64,000 nucleotides of DNA from QGON01 sp963691905 (GCA_963691905.1 OY829893.1:372001-436000), one strand, 5' to 3'. Numbered from the stretch's first letter, positions 1-10,045 are shown. A program made the numbers and translations. The notes: generated by a model from the letters alone, not told the origin.

Positions 1-1450
1 GGAGAAACTTGATCTCTTCCTGGGTATAACCGAAAGCCTGCTGACCATTCAGCAGCGTAGTCGCATCCGGCGCCATCGGCGCCACGTCGGTGGGCAGATG
101 ATCCAGATGGATCTGGGTCTTGTCGAGCCAGTCCCGGTAAGGCTGGGCGCCGGAGATATTGGCCTTCAGTTCAACGTCATCGATGATACGGCCCTCTTCG
201 GTATCGATGAGGAACATCTTACCCGGCTGCAGCCGCCATTTTTTGACGATCTTCTCTTCCGGAATATCGAGCACACCCATCTCGGACGCCATCACCACCA
301 GATCATCATCGGTGATCAGATAGCGGGCGGGGCGCAGGCCATTACGATCCAGGGTGGCGCCTATCTGGCGGCCATCGGTAAAGGCGACCGCAGCCGGACC
401 GTCCCAGGGCTCCATCAGCGCGGCATGGTACTCATAGAAAGCACGACGCTTCCGGTCCATCACTTTGTTGCCGGACCAGGCCTCTGGAATCAGCATCATC
501 ATCGCGTGGGAGAGGGAGTAGCCACCGGCCACCAGCAGCTCCAGCGCATTATCGAAACAGGCCGAATCGGACTGCCCTTCAGGAATCAACGGCCAGATCT
601 TATCCAGATCTTCACCCAGAATCTCCGAAGCCATGGAGCTCTTGCGCGCGGCCATCCAGTTCACATTGCCACGCAGGGTGTTGATCTCCCCGTTGTGAGC
701 GATCATGCGAAACGGATGCGCTAGATCCCAGGTGGGGAAGGTGTTGGTGGAGAAACGCTGATGCACCAGCGCCAGGGCTGTGACCATCGTCTCGTCATTG
801 AGATCGTTAAAATACTCACCCACCTGACCCGAGAGCAGCATGCCTTTGTAGACGATGGTGCGGGAGGAGAAAGAGGTAAAGTAGAAGGACTCACCCCCCT
901 CCATCTCCGCTGCGCGAATCAACTTCTCGATCTGCTTGCGGATAACGAACAGCTTGCGCTCAAAGGCATCCTGATCGACGCAGTTATCGCCACGACTGAC
1001 GAATATCTGCCGTACGACCGGCTCGGTGGGCACAACACTGTAACCCAGGCCACTGTTGTCCACGGGTACGTTGCGCCAACCGATGACCGACTGACCCTCA
1101 GCGGTGACCAGTTTTTCGACAGTCTCTTCACATTCGTTCCGGCTCGCCTCGTTCTGCGGCAGAAAAAGCATGCCAATGGCGTACTTTCCAGCTTCGGGCA
1201 GACTGAAATCGACCTGGGCACGGAAAAAGGCATCGGGGAGTTGCAGCAGAATACCTGCGCCGTCACCTGCCTTCGGATCTGCGCCGACCGCACCACGATG
1301 GGTCAGTCGATCCAGAATCTCCAGACCCTGCCGGACAATTTGATGGCTTTTATTACCTTTGATGTTGGCGACAAAGCCGACACCACAGGCATCATGTTCG
1401 TTAGCGGGATCATAGAGTCCCTGCTTCGGTGGTAAAGCACCTTGGCCCAT
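1..1450 (-). CDS. gltB: Glutamate synthase large subunit, N-terminal part (cut by window edge)
   Basis: Reading the minus strand from ATG at 1450 gives an open frame of about 483 codons that runs off the left edge. The N-terminus (MGQGALPPKQGLYDPANEHD, then ACGVGF) carries the N-terminal nucleophile Cys region of class II glutamine amidotransferases, and the sequence continues with typical GltB blocks such as THRGAVGADPKAGDGAG and HQRFSTNTFPTWDLAHPFR. Its role is glutamine-dependent glutamate formation together with GltD. A GAGG ribosome site lies 6 bases before the ATG. The partner gltD is not adjacent; it lies at 14011-15456 on the same strand, with the damX-aro-pil genes and mrcA in between. 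The family is certain; only the N-terminal third is present. Confidence 0.95.
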   Translation of the reverse strand, partial: MGQGALPPKQGLYDPANEHDACGVGFVANIKGNKSHQIVRQGLEILDRLTHRGAVGADPKAGDGAGILLQLPDAFFRAQVDFSLPEAGKYAIGMLFLPQNEASRNECEETVEKLVTAEGQSVIGWRNVPVDNSGLGYSVVPTEPVVRQIFVSRGDNCVDQDAFERKLFVIRKQIEKLIRAAEMEGGESFYFTSFSSRTIVYKGMLLSGQVGEYFNDLNDETMVTALALVHQRFSTNTFPTWDLAHPFRMIAHNGEINTLRGNVNWMAARKSSMASEILGEDLDKIWPLIPEGQSDSACFDNALELLVAGGYSLSHAMMMLIPEAWSGNKVMDRKRRAFYEYHAALMEPWDGPAAVAFTDGRQIGATLDRNGLRPARYLITDDDLVVMASEMGVLDIPEEKIVKKWRLQPGKMFLIDTEEGRIIDDVELKANISGAQPYRDWLDKTQIHLDHLPTDVAPMAPDATTLLNGQQAFGYTQEEIKFL

Positions 1451-1729
1451 TGCAAACCTCATTTTTGTTCGGGCCCTGATAGCGGATACTCTCCGCCAGA
1501 AGAACCTGTATGCAATAACCTGACAAAAAAATTAATTGACGGAAACCCTCTCGCGCACCCGCCAACCCGCCCCGATATCGGGGCGCACAGAACCGCGTAG
1601 GATACTTGAGATTGGACGATCAGGCCAGTTTGTAGCGATTTCACACAAAAATTACGGGGGTGTGCTGTAGCGGAAATTATTTGGAGCGGCGACGCAACTC
1701 TATGATTTTAAACAACTTGTGCGTCAGGC

Positions 1730-3307
1730 TCACTGAAGCGAGGCATTCAGTTCCTGCTGCAGCGAACCCACAGTACGCGCCCAGACGTCCCTGCCCTTCA
1801 GAGAACGGGGCAGATTTCGTTTCGCCTTCTGCGCCGCATCGCGTTCAGGGTAGACCCCCCAGAGCAACACATACCACGCCTTGCCCTTGCGTTTTGTCCT
1901 GATATATCCCGCCTGCTTTTCCAAACCATGTCGCGCCACGAACCGCCGCAGTGAGGCAAGCTGCTCGACACCGATCAACTGCAGTGTGAAATGCTCAGGA
2001 TTCTGCTCCAGCAACCAGTCGTTCTTGTCCAGGGGATCAGTCGGGACCTGCGGCTCAGGGACCACCTCCGACGGCCGCGCCTTTTCTGGGAGGACTTCCG
2101 GCTCGATGACTGGCGCCTCAATCTGCTCCGGTACGGTTTGGATCTGAGCCACCTCAGACACCTCTTCTTCAGATTCGGAGACCGCAGCAGACTCCACCAA
2201 TGGTTTGCCTGTTCCGGCAGACTGCAGCTCTGTCGGCGCCGGCTCTTCAGGCAGCGGCGCCTCATCAATCGTCTCGACCCCCTGCTCCATCTCCACGGGA
2301 ACCTCGATTCGCTCCTTGACCTCTATCTCGGCGAGATATTGATCCTCGGCCGATGCAGAATCGGCTTCCGCAATCACCTCCACTACAGGCGCCTGCTCTT
2401 GCCGCGGTTCAATGGCGCTGCGATCGAGGGTCAGCACCTCCTGCGGCGCCGGCATGGCCTGCTGCCTCTCCTCTACATTTGGCAGCGCTGATGTCCCTGT
2501 GACAAACAGACGATTGATCCCGTCCTGAAACCACAACACCCCGCCGACAATCAGCACAGACACAGCGACCAACAACCAGCGAAAGGTGGACTGACCCGTC
2601 TTCGCACCCCCGGACCGGAGCGGTCGTGTGCCAATGGCTTCAAGGATCGACTCCCCGAGCGGTCCAATCCATCCCTGAGTTTCACGATGTATCCGACCAA
2701 GAAGGCCATCATCCAGGGCGAGTGTTTCAGGCAGCCCCTCCGCCTCGATCAGGTAGCCCATGAATGCCTTGGCGGCTTCAAATCCCATTACCGGCATGTC
2801 GATGACATGCAACGCATGGTGGGACATAGCCTGCAACTGGGGCGTCGCCAGGAGCAGATCTATCTGGGTGTTGGCAAAGAGGACAATACTGACCTGGGAG
2901 ATTCCCTCCACCTGATGTTCAAACAGACGCAGCAGCGTGATCAGGCTGGCAGGCGGTAGTAGCTGTGCATCATCCAGGAGGACAACCGGTACACGCCCCT
3001 GCTGATGCAGATGCTCAAAGTGATCAATCAGCAGATCTATCAGGCCAGGATGTTCATCAGCCAGCCCAAAGCCACGGGCGATATGTGCAAGCAGCAGCTC
3101 GGGCTGCAGTGTCGGGTCCGCATCGAAATGGCAGACCGCCCAGGAGTCAGGGGCATGGAGCTGTAGCTGTGCCGCCATGGCACTCTTTCCGATACCACCA
3201 GGCCCACGCACCAAGGGCACAACTTCACTGTTCTCGATCAGGTGACGAATGAGATCCTGCCGCTGAGCAAGCTCCAACGTGCTGAAATAGTTATCGGAAT
3301 TTGCCAC
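1730..3307 (-). CDS. damX: DamX-like cell-division protein with AAA ATPase and SPOR domains
   Basis: N-terminal P-loop ATPase region (Walker A GPGGIGKSA near residue 40, Walker B VVLLDDAQ), then one transmembrane helix (FRWLLVAVSVLIVGGVLWF near 245-265), a long Glu/Pro-rich acidic linker and a C-terminal SPOR domain (HFTLQLIGVEQLASL to the end) that binds denuded septal peptidoglycan. Position directly after aroK-aroB is the classical damX location. The start is unclear: TTG at 3331 and GTG at 3307 are both in frame. I chose GTG because the protein then begins MANSDNYF, as DamX relatives do. The ATPase part resembles GspA/ExeA-type proteins, so the protein may be a DamX with an active ATPase head. 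Confidence 0.85.
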   Translation of the reverse strand: MANSDNYFSTLELAQRQDLIRHLIENSEVVPLVRGPGGIGKSAMAAQLQLHAPDSWAVCHFDADPTLQPELLLAHIARGFGLADEHPGLIDLLIDHFEHLHQQGRVPVVLLDDAQLLPPASLITLLRLFEHQVEGISQVSIVLFANTQIDLLLATPQLQAMSHHALHVIDMPVMGFEAAKAFMGYLIEAEGLPETLALDDGLLGRIHRETQGWIGPLGESILEAIGTRPLRSGGAKTGQSTFRWLLVAVSVLIVGGVLWFQDGINRLFVTGTSALPNVEERQQAMPAPQEVLTLDRSAIEPRQEQAPVVEVIAEADSASAEDQYLAEIEVKERIEVPVEMEQGVETIDEAPLPEEPAPTELQSAGTGKPLVESAAVSESEEEVSEVAQIQTVPEQIEAPVIEPEVLPEKARPSEVVPEPQVPTDPLDKNDWLLEQNPEHFTLQLIGVEQLASLRRFVARHGLEKQAGYIRTKRKGKAWYVLLWGVYPERDAAQKAKRNLPRSLKGRDVWARTVGSLQQELNASLQ

Positions 3308-3339
3308 TGTTCGCCCGCCCCCGCCGGCCAATCCGTGTG

Positions 3340-4431
3340 TCAGTTTGTCTGCTGGTCAAGAGATTCTTGCAACATCTCATGGTCAAAATCGTCGCTGACT
3401 ACCGACTCTCCAACCCCACGCAAGAGCACCAGCCGCAGCTTTCCGTCCAACACTTTCTTGTCCACCGCCATCAGCGCCATAAACTGCTCGCTGGAGAGTG
3501 TCTTGGGCGGATCGATCGGCAGTCCGGCCCGTTCTATAAGGCGGCAGGTACGCTCAAGATCTTTATCTTCCATCCAGCCCAGCCGATGAGAAAGATCCGC
3601 TGCCATGCACATACCGGCGGCGACCGCCTCGCCATGCAGCCACTCACCGTACCCCATGCCGGTCTCTATGGCATGGCCAAACGTGTGTCCAAGATTCAGC
3701 AGGGCCCGCTGACCCGCCTCCTTCTCATCCGCCGCCACCACTTCCGCCTTGTCCCGGCAGGAGCGCTCTATGGCATAGGCCAGCGCTTCAGGTTCACGGG
3801 CCAGCAGAGCATCCATATTGGCCTCCAGCCACTCGAAGAATGGCCGGTCGTTGATGAGTCCGTACTTGATCACTTCGGAGATGCCCGATGCCAGCTGCCT
3901 GTCATCCAGGGTATTGAGTGTCATTATATCCGCCAGTACGGCCTTGGGCTGATAGAAGGCCCCAATCATGTTTTTGCCCAGCGGGTGGTTCACTCCCGTC
4001 TTGCCGCCCACCGAAGAGTCGACCTGGGAAAGCAGCGTGGTCGGCACCTGAATGAAAGGCACACCCCGCTGGTAGGAGGCGGCGGCAAAACCGGTCATGT
4101 CACCAATCACACCTCCGCCAAGGGCAATCAGGGTGCATTTTCGGGTAAATCGCTGCTCCAGCAGCGCAGTGTAGATCCGGCTGAGGACTTCCAGGGTCTT
4201 GTACTGCTCACCGTCCGGCAGAATGACACTGGCAACCTCGAAGCCGTCCAGCGCCTGCAGGGTATCTTTCAGATAGAGCGGCGCGATGGTTTCATTGGTT
4301 ACCACCATGACCTGAGTACCACTGATGTGACGATGGTAGTAATCTGCGTTGGAGTGGATACCGGCACCGATGTAGATGGGATAACTGCGTTCTCCCAGAT
4401 CCACTTCGAGCCTGTTAACTGCTGCGTTCAA
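3340..4431 (-). CDS. aroB: 3-dehydroquinate synthase
   Basis: 363 residues, the normal AroB length. It converts DAHP to 3-dehydroquinate, the second shikimate-pathway step, with NAD and a divalent metal. Visible signatures: the NAD-binding stretch ALGGGVIGDMTGFAAASYQRG, QVPTTLLSQVDSSVGGKTGVN, and the metal-binding histidines in NLGHTFGHAIE and WLHGEAVAAGM. It lies 31 bases behind aroK and just ahead of damX, a conserved gammaproteobacterial operon. Confidence 0.97.
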   Translation of the reverse strand: MNAAVNRLEVDLGERSYPIYIGAGIHSNADYYHRHISGTQVMVVTNETIAPLYLKDTLQALDGFEVASVILPDGEQYKTLEVLSRIYTALLEQRFTRKCTLIALGGGVIGDMTGFAAASYQRGVPFIQVPTTLLSQVDSSVGGKTGVNHPLGKNMIGAFYQPKAVLADIMTLNTLDDRQLASGISEVIKYGLINDRPFFEWLEANMDALLAREPEALAYAIERSCRDKAEVVAADEKEAGQRALLNLGHTFGHAIETGMGYGEWLHGEAVAAGMCMAADLSHRLGWMEDKDLERTCRLIERAGLPIDPPKTLSSEQFMALMAVDKKVLDGKLRLVLLRGVGESVVSDDFDHEMLQESLDQQTN

Positions 4432-4462
4432 GTGGGTTCCTTTTCATTACTGTCTGTGACCA

Positions 4463-4984
4463 TCAATCCAACGCTTCCAGTTTGTCCTGAACCTCGCGCG
4501 CCACAGACTGAGTATTCCGTTGTTCGGTAATCACCACCAGGTCCGCAGTCTGCCGATAGAGGGGATCCCGCTGCTCCATCAAACCCTTCAGTTTGGCCAG
4601 GGGATCCTCGGTCTGCAACAGCGGTCGGTTGCGATCACGATAGGTTCGGTCGTACTGCTGCTCAGGCGTACAGTAGAGATAGACCACTATGCCTCTGGAG
4701 GAGAGATTGCGCCGGTTGTCCGCATCCAGGATAGCGCCACCACCGGTTGCCAACACGACACCTTCCTGCGACGAGAGGTCGTCGATGACGGCCCGCTCCC
4801 TGTTACGGAAGCCCTCCTCACCCTCGAACTCGAAGATCGTGGGGATATCCACGCCGGTTCGACGCTGGATCTCCCGATCACTGTCCTCGAACGCCATACC
4901 CAGGGCTTCCGCCAGTTGTTTGCCAACGGTCGTCTTGCCGGCACCCATCGGTCCCACAAGAAAAAGATTCTGATTTCGTTTCAT
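4463..4984 (-). CDS. aroK: Shikimate kinase I
   Basis: 173 residues. The P-loop GPMGAGKTTVGKQLA is at residues 11-25, with the shikimate-binding DSDREIQRRTG and the FRNRE and LATGGGAI motifs of the family. It phosphorylates shikimate at the 3-hydroxyl with ATP. It is the first gene of aroK-aroB-damX. The terminator at 5034-5069 separates this unit from the pil operon upstream, so a promoter is expected in the short gap 4985-5033. Confidence 0.97.
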   Translation of the reverse strand: MKRNQNLFLVGPMGAGKTTVGKQLAEALGMAFEDSDREIQRRTGVDIPTIFEFEGEEGFRNRERAVIDDLSSQEGVVLATGGGAILDADNRRNLSSRGIVVYLYCTPEQQYDRTYRDRNRPLLQTEDPLAKLKGLMEQRDPLYRQTADLVVITEQRNTQSVAREVQDKLEALD

Positions 4985-5033
4985 AATCAGCAGATATGCC
5001 AGATTTTACCGGCAGCGGCAAGTCATCCTTGCC

Positions 5034-5069
5034 AAAAAAACAAAAAGGCGCGCCATTCGGCGCGCCTTT
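5034..5069 (-). terminator. Rho-independent terminator of the pilMNOPQ operon
   Basis: A perfect 8-base stem GGCGCGCC/GGCGCGCC with loop ATTC (5047-5066), followed on the minus strand by TTTTTGTTTTTTT. It sits about 30 bases beyond the pilQ stop and ahead of aroK. Confidence 0.9.
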
Positions 5070-5096
5070 AACCTAAACCTAAACCGTGGTGACGTA

Positions 5097-7265
5097 TCAG
5101 CGAACCCGTAATGAATCTTTGAGAATCTTGGGCGTCACGAAAATCAGCAGCTCCTTGTTCTCATCCCTCTGCTCATTTTTCCTGAACAGCGCACCCACGT
5201 AAGGAAGATCACCAAAGAAAGGAACCTGCTCGCGGTTCTTGGTCTTGGTGCGTTCAAAAACACCACCCAGAACCACCGTTTCGCCATTATCGACCAACAC
5301 CGTGGTTTCAATCTTTCGGGTATCGAGCGGCGGCACACCCAAGACAGAACGAGAGAAGTCTGGACTGTCTTTGTTGATCGCCAGATCCATCCGGATCCGG
5401 TCATCGGGCGTGATATGCGGGGTGACATCCAGCTTCAGCACCGCTTCCTTGAAGCTCACCGAAGTGGCGCCACTGGAAGTGGCCTCCTGATAGGGGATCT
5501 CTACACCCTGCTTGATGGAAGCCTTGTTCTGATCGGAAGTGATTATCCGGGGGCTGGAGATGACCTCACCCTTGCCCTCTTTCTGCATCGCGGAGATCTC
5601 CAGTTGCAGCAGGTAGGAACCCACCTTGCCCACCAGCAGGTTCAATGCACCGGACGGCGCAGTCGCCGGTAGATTGACAATCAGCGACTCATTACCTGAG
5701 CCCGCAGGATTCTCAATGCCGGTGACGCCAGCGCCGGGAGTAAGGTGGCCAGGCATACCGCCGGCGAACAAACCACCACTGTCACCGGAAGTCGCGTTAA
5801 ACGTGGCGCCGAAACGAACACCCAGATCCTTGGCAAAGTCGTTGTTGGCTATCACGATTCTGGATTCGATCAATACCTGACGCACCGGGATATCCAGCTT
5901 CTGCAACAAACGGCGGATATCTTCCAGTTTGGCCGCTGTATCCTGCAGCAGCAGGGTATTGGTTCGCTTGTCCACCGTCACGTTACCACGCTCGGAAAGC
6001 AGTCGATTCTCCGAGGACTTCAGCAGCGTCGCAAGGTCTGCTGCCTTGGCATAATTGACCTGTACAAATTCGGAACGCAGTGGAGCCAGCTCTTGGATCT
6101 TCTGCTGCGACTCCAACTCCAGCTGCTCGCGTGCCGCAATCTCTTCCGTTGGCGCAATCATGATCACATTTTCATTGCTGCGCTTGGAGAGACCTTTGGA
6201 TTTCAAGATGATATCCAACGCCTGATCCCAGGGAACATTCTTCAAACGCAGTGTAATGCGGCCGCTGACCGTGTCGCTGGTGACCAGATTGAGTTCGGTG
6301 AAATCCGCCAGCAACTGCAGTACGGAACGCACCTCGATATCCTGAAAATTGAGTGACAGACGCTCACCGGAGAAGACCATGCGCTCTTTCAACTGCGCCT
6401 CTTTTTCCGCCTTGCTCAGACCCCGTAACTCAACGGCAAAGACATTGCCGGTTTGATAGGCCATGTAATCATATTCGCCGGTCGCCGTGACCTCTATTAC
6501 CACATTGTTTCCCTGTGGCCTGGTCTCGACGAGCGTCACCGGCGTGGCGAAATCCATCACGTCCAGACTCTGGATCAGATGCCGCGGAACCGTGGTGCCG
6601 AGGAACTCCATCACCACGCGGTTTCCCTCTTCACGCACGTCGACCGGGATAGCGGAATCTGCGAGGGTGACAAGCACCCGGCCTTCACCGGTTTCGCCAC
6701 GACGAAAATCAACCCCGATAATCCCCTCACCCGCCTCTGTCGCCACAGACGCAGGGGTCTGTGCCATAAGTCCTGCACGCTCTGCAGCGGCCGTCGGTTC
6801 TGCAGACTCCGCCGTATCGCGACCTCCGGCATCAAGGGTGATCACAACGCTACCACCCTGTGTCTCAATCCGGTGAGCCACTGAATTCAACAGATTGACC
6901 ACCACACGCAGCCGGTTTCCTGCTTCCAGGACATTGACACTGTGCGCAGCACCGATACCGACCTGCTTGCTCTTGTAAGTCAAGCCACTACTGACACCGA
7001 CAAAGTCCATGGAGATACGAGCCGGGGATTCAGTAATGAAGCTGCTCGGCTCAGGAACATCGCCCGACATGACCAGTGTGATCTGCACCCGATCTCCGGG
7101 AAGCGCCGAGAATTCAATATCCTCAAGTGAAACTCCACCCCAAACCAGTGCGGGAAGCGTCCACAACATGAGCAGAAAGAGTACAGCGTGACCGCTTCTC
7201 TTGTGGTTAGCAGCGACTGAGGCTTTCTCCCCTCTACGCCAGAATGCCATAGGCATAACGTTCAT
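5097..7265 (-). CDS. pilQ: Type IV pilus outer-membrane secretin PilQ
   Basis: 722 residues, normal for PilQ. A hydrophobic export signal (AVLFLLMLWTLPALVWG, residues 28-44) is followed by AMIN domains that bind peptidoglycan (about 45-145 and 180-280), a secretin/TonB short N-terminal domain (LSLNFQDIEVRSVLQLLADF, about 305-370), an N-domain and the C-terminal secretin core (VPFFGDLPYVGALFR near the end). It forms the outer-membrane pore for the pilus. A GAGGAA ribosome site precedes the ATG at 7265; in-frame ATGs 3 and 5 codons later are less well placed. Last gene of pilMNOPQ. Confidence 0.97.
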   Translation of the reverse strand: MNVMPMAFWRRGEKASVAANHKRSGHAVLFLLMLWTLPALVWGGVSLEDIEFSALPGDRVQITLVMSGDVPEPSSFITESPARISMDFVGVSSGLTYKSKQVGIGAAHSVNVLEAGNRLRVVVNLLNSVAHRIETQGGSVVITLDAGGRDTAESAEPTAAAERAGLMAQTPASVATEAGEGIIGVDFRRGETGEGRVLVTLADSAIPVDVREEGNRVVMEFLGTTVPRHLIQSLDVMDFATPVTLVETRPQGNNVVIEVTATGEYDYMAYQTGNVFAVELRGLSKAEKEAQLKERMVFSGERLSLNFQDIEVRSVLQLLADFTELNLVTSDTVSGRITLRLKNVPWDQALDIILKSKGLSKRSNENVIMIAPTEEIAAREQLELESQQKIQELAPLRSEFVQVNYAKAADLATLLKSSENRLLSERGNVTVDKRTNTLLLQDTAAKLEDIRRLLQKLDIPVRQVLIESRIVIANNDFAKDLGVRFGATFNATSGDSGGLFAGGMPGHLTPGAGVTGIENPAGSGNESLIVNLPATAPSGALNLLVGKVGSYLLQLEISAMQKEGKGEVISSPRIITSDQNKASIKQGVEIPYQEATSSGATSVSFKEAVLKLDVTPHITPDDRIRMDLAINKDSPDFSRSVLGVPPLDTRKIETTVLVDNGETVVLGGVFERTKTKNREQVPFFGDLPYVGALFRKNEQRDENKELLIFVTPKILKDSLRVR

Positions 7266-7282
7266 CTCGCAATTCCTCAGAA

Positions 7283-7816
7283 CTATTCTGTCAACGCAAG
7301 CGATGCCGGGCGTTCACGATAGCCGCCCAACCCATCCTGCACAATCTCGGTCAAGCTGACCTTCTCTTCCGAAATTTGTGTTATCCGCCCGTAATTACGG
7401 CCCATGTGGTTACCACTACGCACCCTGTGAATAGTGCCTTCCCTCGTCTGTACCAAGGCCCAGGAGATATCACTCTGCTCCAGGGTGCCAACCATTCGAA
7501 GGGTATCGAGGGAGTAGGATTCAAGCTCCTCTTTGCGCCGATTGAAGTCAGGAGCTACCCCGCTCTCAACAACGGCTCTCTCAGCAGATGGCTGCTCCGC
7601 AGAGGGTGCAAAGGGATCGCGCCTGTCCTGGTGATCGTAGAGAAATGTCTCGATCTGGCGGATCTCCGGAATCGGCTCAATCTGTGACGGGCTTGCCGCT
7701 TTCTCTTGCGCCACAAACTGCTTCAGATCATTGATCTGCGGCTTGGCGCAACCCACGACAAACAGCACCGGCAGCACACTGGCGAGCATCCAGATCATTT
7801 TACTGATACGACTCAC
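7283..7816 (-). CDS. pilP: Type IV pilus assembly lipoprotein PilP
   Basis: 177 residues with a lipoprotein signal ending in the lipobox VVGC (Cys about residue 23). The C-terminal half (LRMVGTLEQSDISWALVQTREGTIHRVRSGNHMGRNYGRI) is the PilP beta-sandwich that docks on PilQ and PilNO. It overlaps pilO by 4 bases and lies 17 bases before pilQ, indicating one transcript. Confidence 0.95.
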   Translation of the reverse strand: MSRISKMIWMLASVLPVLFVVGCAKPQINDLKQFVAQEKAASPSQIEPIPEIRQIETFLYDHQDRRDPFAPSAEQPSAERAVVESGVAPDFNRRKEELESYSLDTLRMVGTLEQSDISWALVQTREGTIHRVRSGNHMGRNYGRITQISEEKVSLTEIVQDGLGGYRERPASLALTE

Positions 7817-8415
7817 TGCTCACCCTCCTCATCCAGGTAGCGATAGGTCTTGGCAGTCGCCTGCAACACCAGTCCATCGCCGCCGCCCCGCTTGGTTTTT
7901 TTCGGACTGATATTGATATCGTGGATAGTGACAATTCGCGGAAGTGCGGCCAGACCACTGATAAAATCGCCAAATTCATGATACTGACCAGTAACGGTCA
8001 GCCTTATCGGCAGCTCCGCATAAAACTCTCTGGGCACTTCCCCCTGGGGTTTGAACAACTCAAACTCAAGACCGGAGGCCAAACCTGTTTGGGAGACATC
8101 AACCAGCAACTCGGCCACTTCTGTCTTGTTGGGCAGTTGCCGAAGCATGGCGCCAAACGACTGCTTCATCTCTTCCAACTGCTTCTTATAGGCATCCAGA
8201 TTGGCGGCTTTTGCCTGTTTCTCCTGAAAGGTCTTGCGTAATTCAACCTCTTTCCGCTCAACTTTTTCGAGTTGTTTAAACTGTTTTTCTGTATCCAGAT
8301 AGTATCCACCGACACCAACCAGCGCGCAGACAATGAGCATCAGCACAAACTTAACCGGCCCCGGCCAGACGCCGATGTTGTTAAAATCGAGTTCGTTCAG
8401 ATCCTGCAGATTCAC
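7813..8415 (-). CDS. pilO: Type IV pilus inner-membrane protein PilO
   Basis: 200 residues: one N-terminal transmembrane helix (VKFVLMLIVCALVGVGGYYL), a coiled coil (FKQLEKVERKEVELRKTFQEK) and a periplasmic ferredoxin-like domain (LPIRLTVTGQYHEFGDFISGLAALPRIVTI). Heterodimer partner of PilN in the alignment complex. ATGA overlaps with pilN upstream and pilP downstream show translational coupling. Confidence 0.95.
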   Translation of the reverse strand: MNLQDLNELDFNNIGVWPGPVKFVLMLIVCALVGVGGYYLDTEKQFKQLEKVERKEVELRKTFQEKQAKAANLDAYKKQLEEMKQSFGAMLRQLPNKTEVAELLVDVSQTGLASGLEFELFKPQGEVPREFYAELPIRLTVTGQYHEFGDFISGLAALPRIVTIHDINISPKKTKRGGGDGLVLQATAKTYRYLDEEGEQ

Positions 8416-8972
8416 TGCGTCGCCTCCCCGCCACTCGCAAGCTGGCGCGCAGTGAGTTTGAAGTGGCTCATCCCGGTACCGGTCGCCTCCTTGTTCTCGA
8501 TAACATCGAGACGGGGATTACCCAGCCATTCAGAACGTTCAATGTTGCGCATATAGGCAGAAACCCGGGCATTCGACTGAGCCCTTCCCGCTACCGACAC
8601 CAACGCCCCGTTTTGTTTAACGCTCGTCAGATGGACGCCATCGGGCAGGGTGGCAACAAGTTCATCGAACAGATGCACGATCTGGGGACGGCTGCTCTGC
8701 AACTGCTGAATGATATCCATGCGAGCCAACAGGCCGGATTTGGTCTTGCCCAGATCCCTGATCTCCCTGATCTGCTGCTTGACCACATCGATCTCCTGCT
8801 GCAGATAGGCATTGCGGCGACTCTGCGCCGAGATCAGGCTCTCCATATGCATGTGCATGAAGAAGATGGCGGCGATAGTGACAATGACTCCGCCGAGAAT
8901 CATAAAACCAAATTCGCGTTTGCGCTTTGTGCGTTCGGCTTCGCGCCATGGCAGAAGGTTAATGCGCGCCAT
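8412..8972 (-). CDS. pilN: Type IV pilus inner-membrane protein PilN
   Basis: 186 residues. The cytoplasmic start MARINLLPWREAERTKRK contains the conserved INLLPWRE motif that binds PilM. Then come a transmembrane helix (FGFMILGGVIVTIAAIFFM), a coiled coil and a periplasmic domain. The start codon overlaps the pilM stop by one base (TGATG). Confidence 0.96.
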   Translation of the reverse strand: MARINLLPWREAERTKRKREFGFMILGGVIVTIAAIFFMHMHMESLISAQSRRNAYLQQEIDVVKQQIREIRDLGKTKSGLLARMDIIQQLQSSRPQIVHLFDELVATLPDGVHLTSVKQNGALVSVAGRAQSNARVSAYMRNIERSEWLGNPRLDVIENKEATGTGMSHFKLTARQLASGGEATQ

Positions 8973-10045
8973 CAGTCAAAGCTCCTCAAGGCCAGACCGC
9001 ATGCAATCATCAACGCCGGTGCATCGGCACTCAGTGCCTGTGGTTTCACTTTGGATGACACCGACATATTGGCGAAGGGATTCGCCACCGACGCCGGCGT
9101 ACCCAATTTCTCTTCGGTCAACTCATCGACTCCGGGGATGGAGGAACTCCCCCCTGCCAACACGATGTGCTCAACACTGCTGAAGGCACTGGAGGAGAAG
9201 AAAAACTGCAGGGAGCGACTGACCTGCTGAACCATCGCCTCCTTGAATGGCTCCAACACTTCCGGCACGTAATTATCCGGCAGGCCGCCCTGCCGCTTGG
9301 CCATACCTGCCTCTTCGAGGGAGAGTCCATAGCGACGCTGGATCTCCTCGGTCAGCTGACGGCCACCAAAATTCTGTTCACGGGTGTAGATGATCTTGTT
9401 GTTGTGCAAGACATTGAGGGTCGTGGTGGTGGCCCCGATATCCGCCACCGCAATGGTCTGGTCGACGCCCCGCTCCGGCAACTGATCCACCAGCTGGGTG
9501 CAGGCGTTCTCCATCGCATAGGCCTCAACATCGACGATTGCGGCATTCAGTCCTGCCAGCTCCATCGCCGCGACCCGATCATCCACATTCTCGCTTCGAG
9601 AGGCTGCGAGCAGAACATCAACCAGCTCGGGGTTCTTGTCGGAAGGACCCAGCACCTCGAAGTCGATATTCACCTCTTCCAGCGGATAGGGGATATATTG
9701 ATCCGCCTCAAGCTGAATCTGGCTCTCCATATCCTGGTCCGACAGGGCGGACGGCATGGAGATGACCTTGGTGATTACTGCAGAGCCGGAAACCGCAACC
9801 GCGACCTGTTTGGCACGGGTGCCCGAGCGGTTGACCACGGCCCGGATAGCTTCCCCGACCGCATCGACATCAGCGATATTCTTTTCCACCACCGCGTTCG
9901 GTGGCAGTGGCTCCACGCCATAGGCTTCCACCCGGTACATCGCACCTGTGCGCCCGACATTCTTCGACAACTCAAGCAGCTTGATCGTTGTCGAACTGAT
10001 GTCTATGCCTATCAGGGGCGGATTTTTTCGTCCGAAGAAAAACAT
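8972..10045 (-). CDS. pilM: Type IV pilus actin-like ATPase PilM
   Basis: 357 residues. FtsA/actin fold: N-terminal LIGIDISSTTIKLLEL phosphate-binding block, TIAVADIGATTTTLNVL second phosphate loop and HIVLAGGSSSIPGV adenosine motif. A cytoplasmic ring protein that binds the PilN N-terminus. First gene of the operon; divergent from mrcA across 193 bases, as is usual in Gammaproteobacteria. Confidence 0.97.
   Translation of the reverse strand: MFFFGRKNPPLIGIDISSTTIKLLELSKNVGRTGAMYRVEAYGVEPLPPNAVVEKNIADVDAVGEAIRAVVNRSGTRAKQVAVAVSGSAVITKVISMPSALSDQDMESQIQLEADQYIPYPLEEVNIDFEVLGPSDKNPELVDVLLAASRSENVDDRVAAMELAGLNAAIVDVEAYAMENACTQLVDQLPERGVDQTIAVADIGATTTTLNVLHNNKIIYTREQNFGGRQLTEEIQRRYGLSLEEAGMAKRQGGLPDNYVPEVLEPFKEAMVQQVSRSLQFFFSSSAFSSVEHIVLAGGSSSIPGVDELTEEKLGTPASVANPFANMSVSSKVKPQALSADAPALMIACGLALRSFD

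Noticed and set aside
98..1435. Two long plus-strand frames (98-724, 761-1435)
   Set aside because: They are antisense shadows of gltB; the minus-strand frame shows clear GltB motifs.
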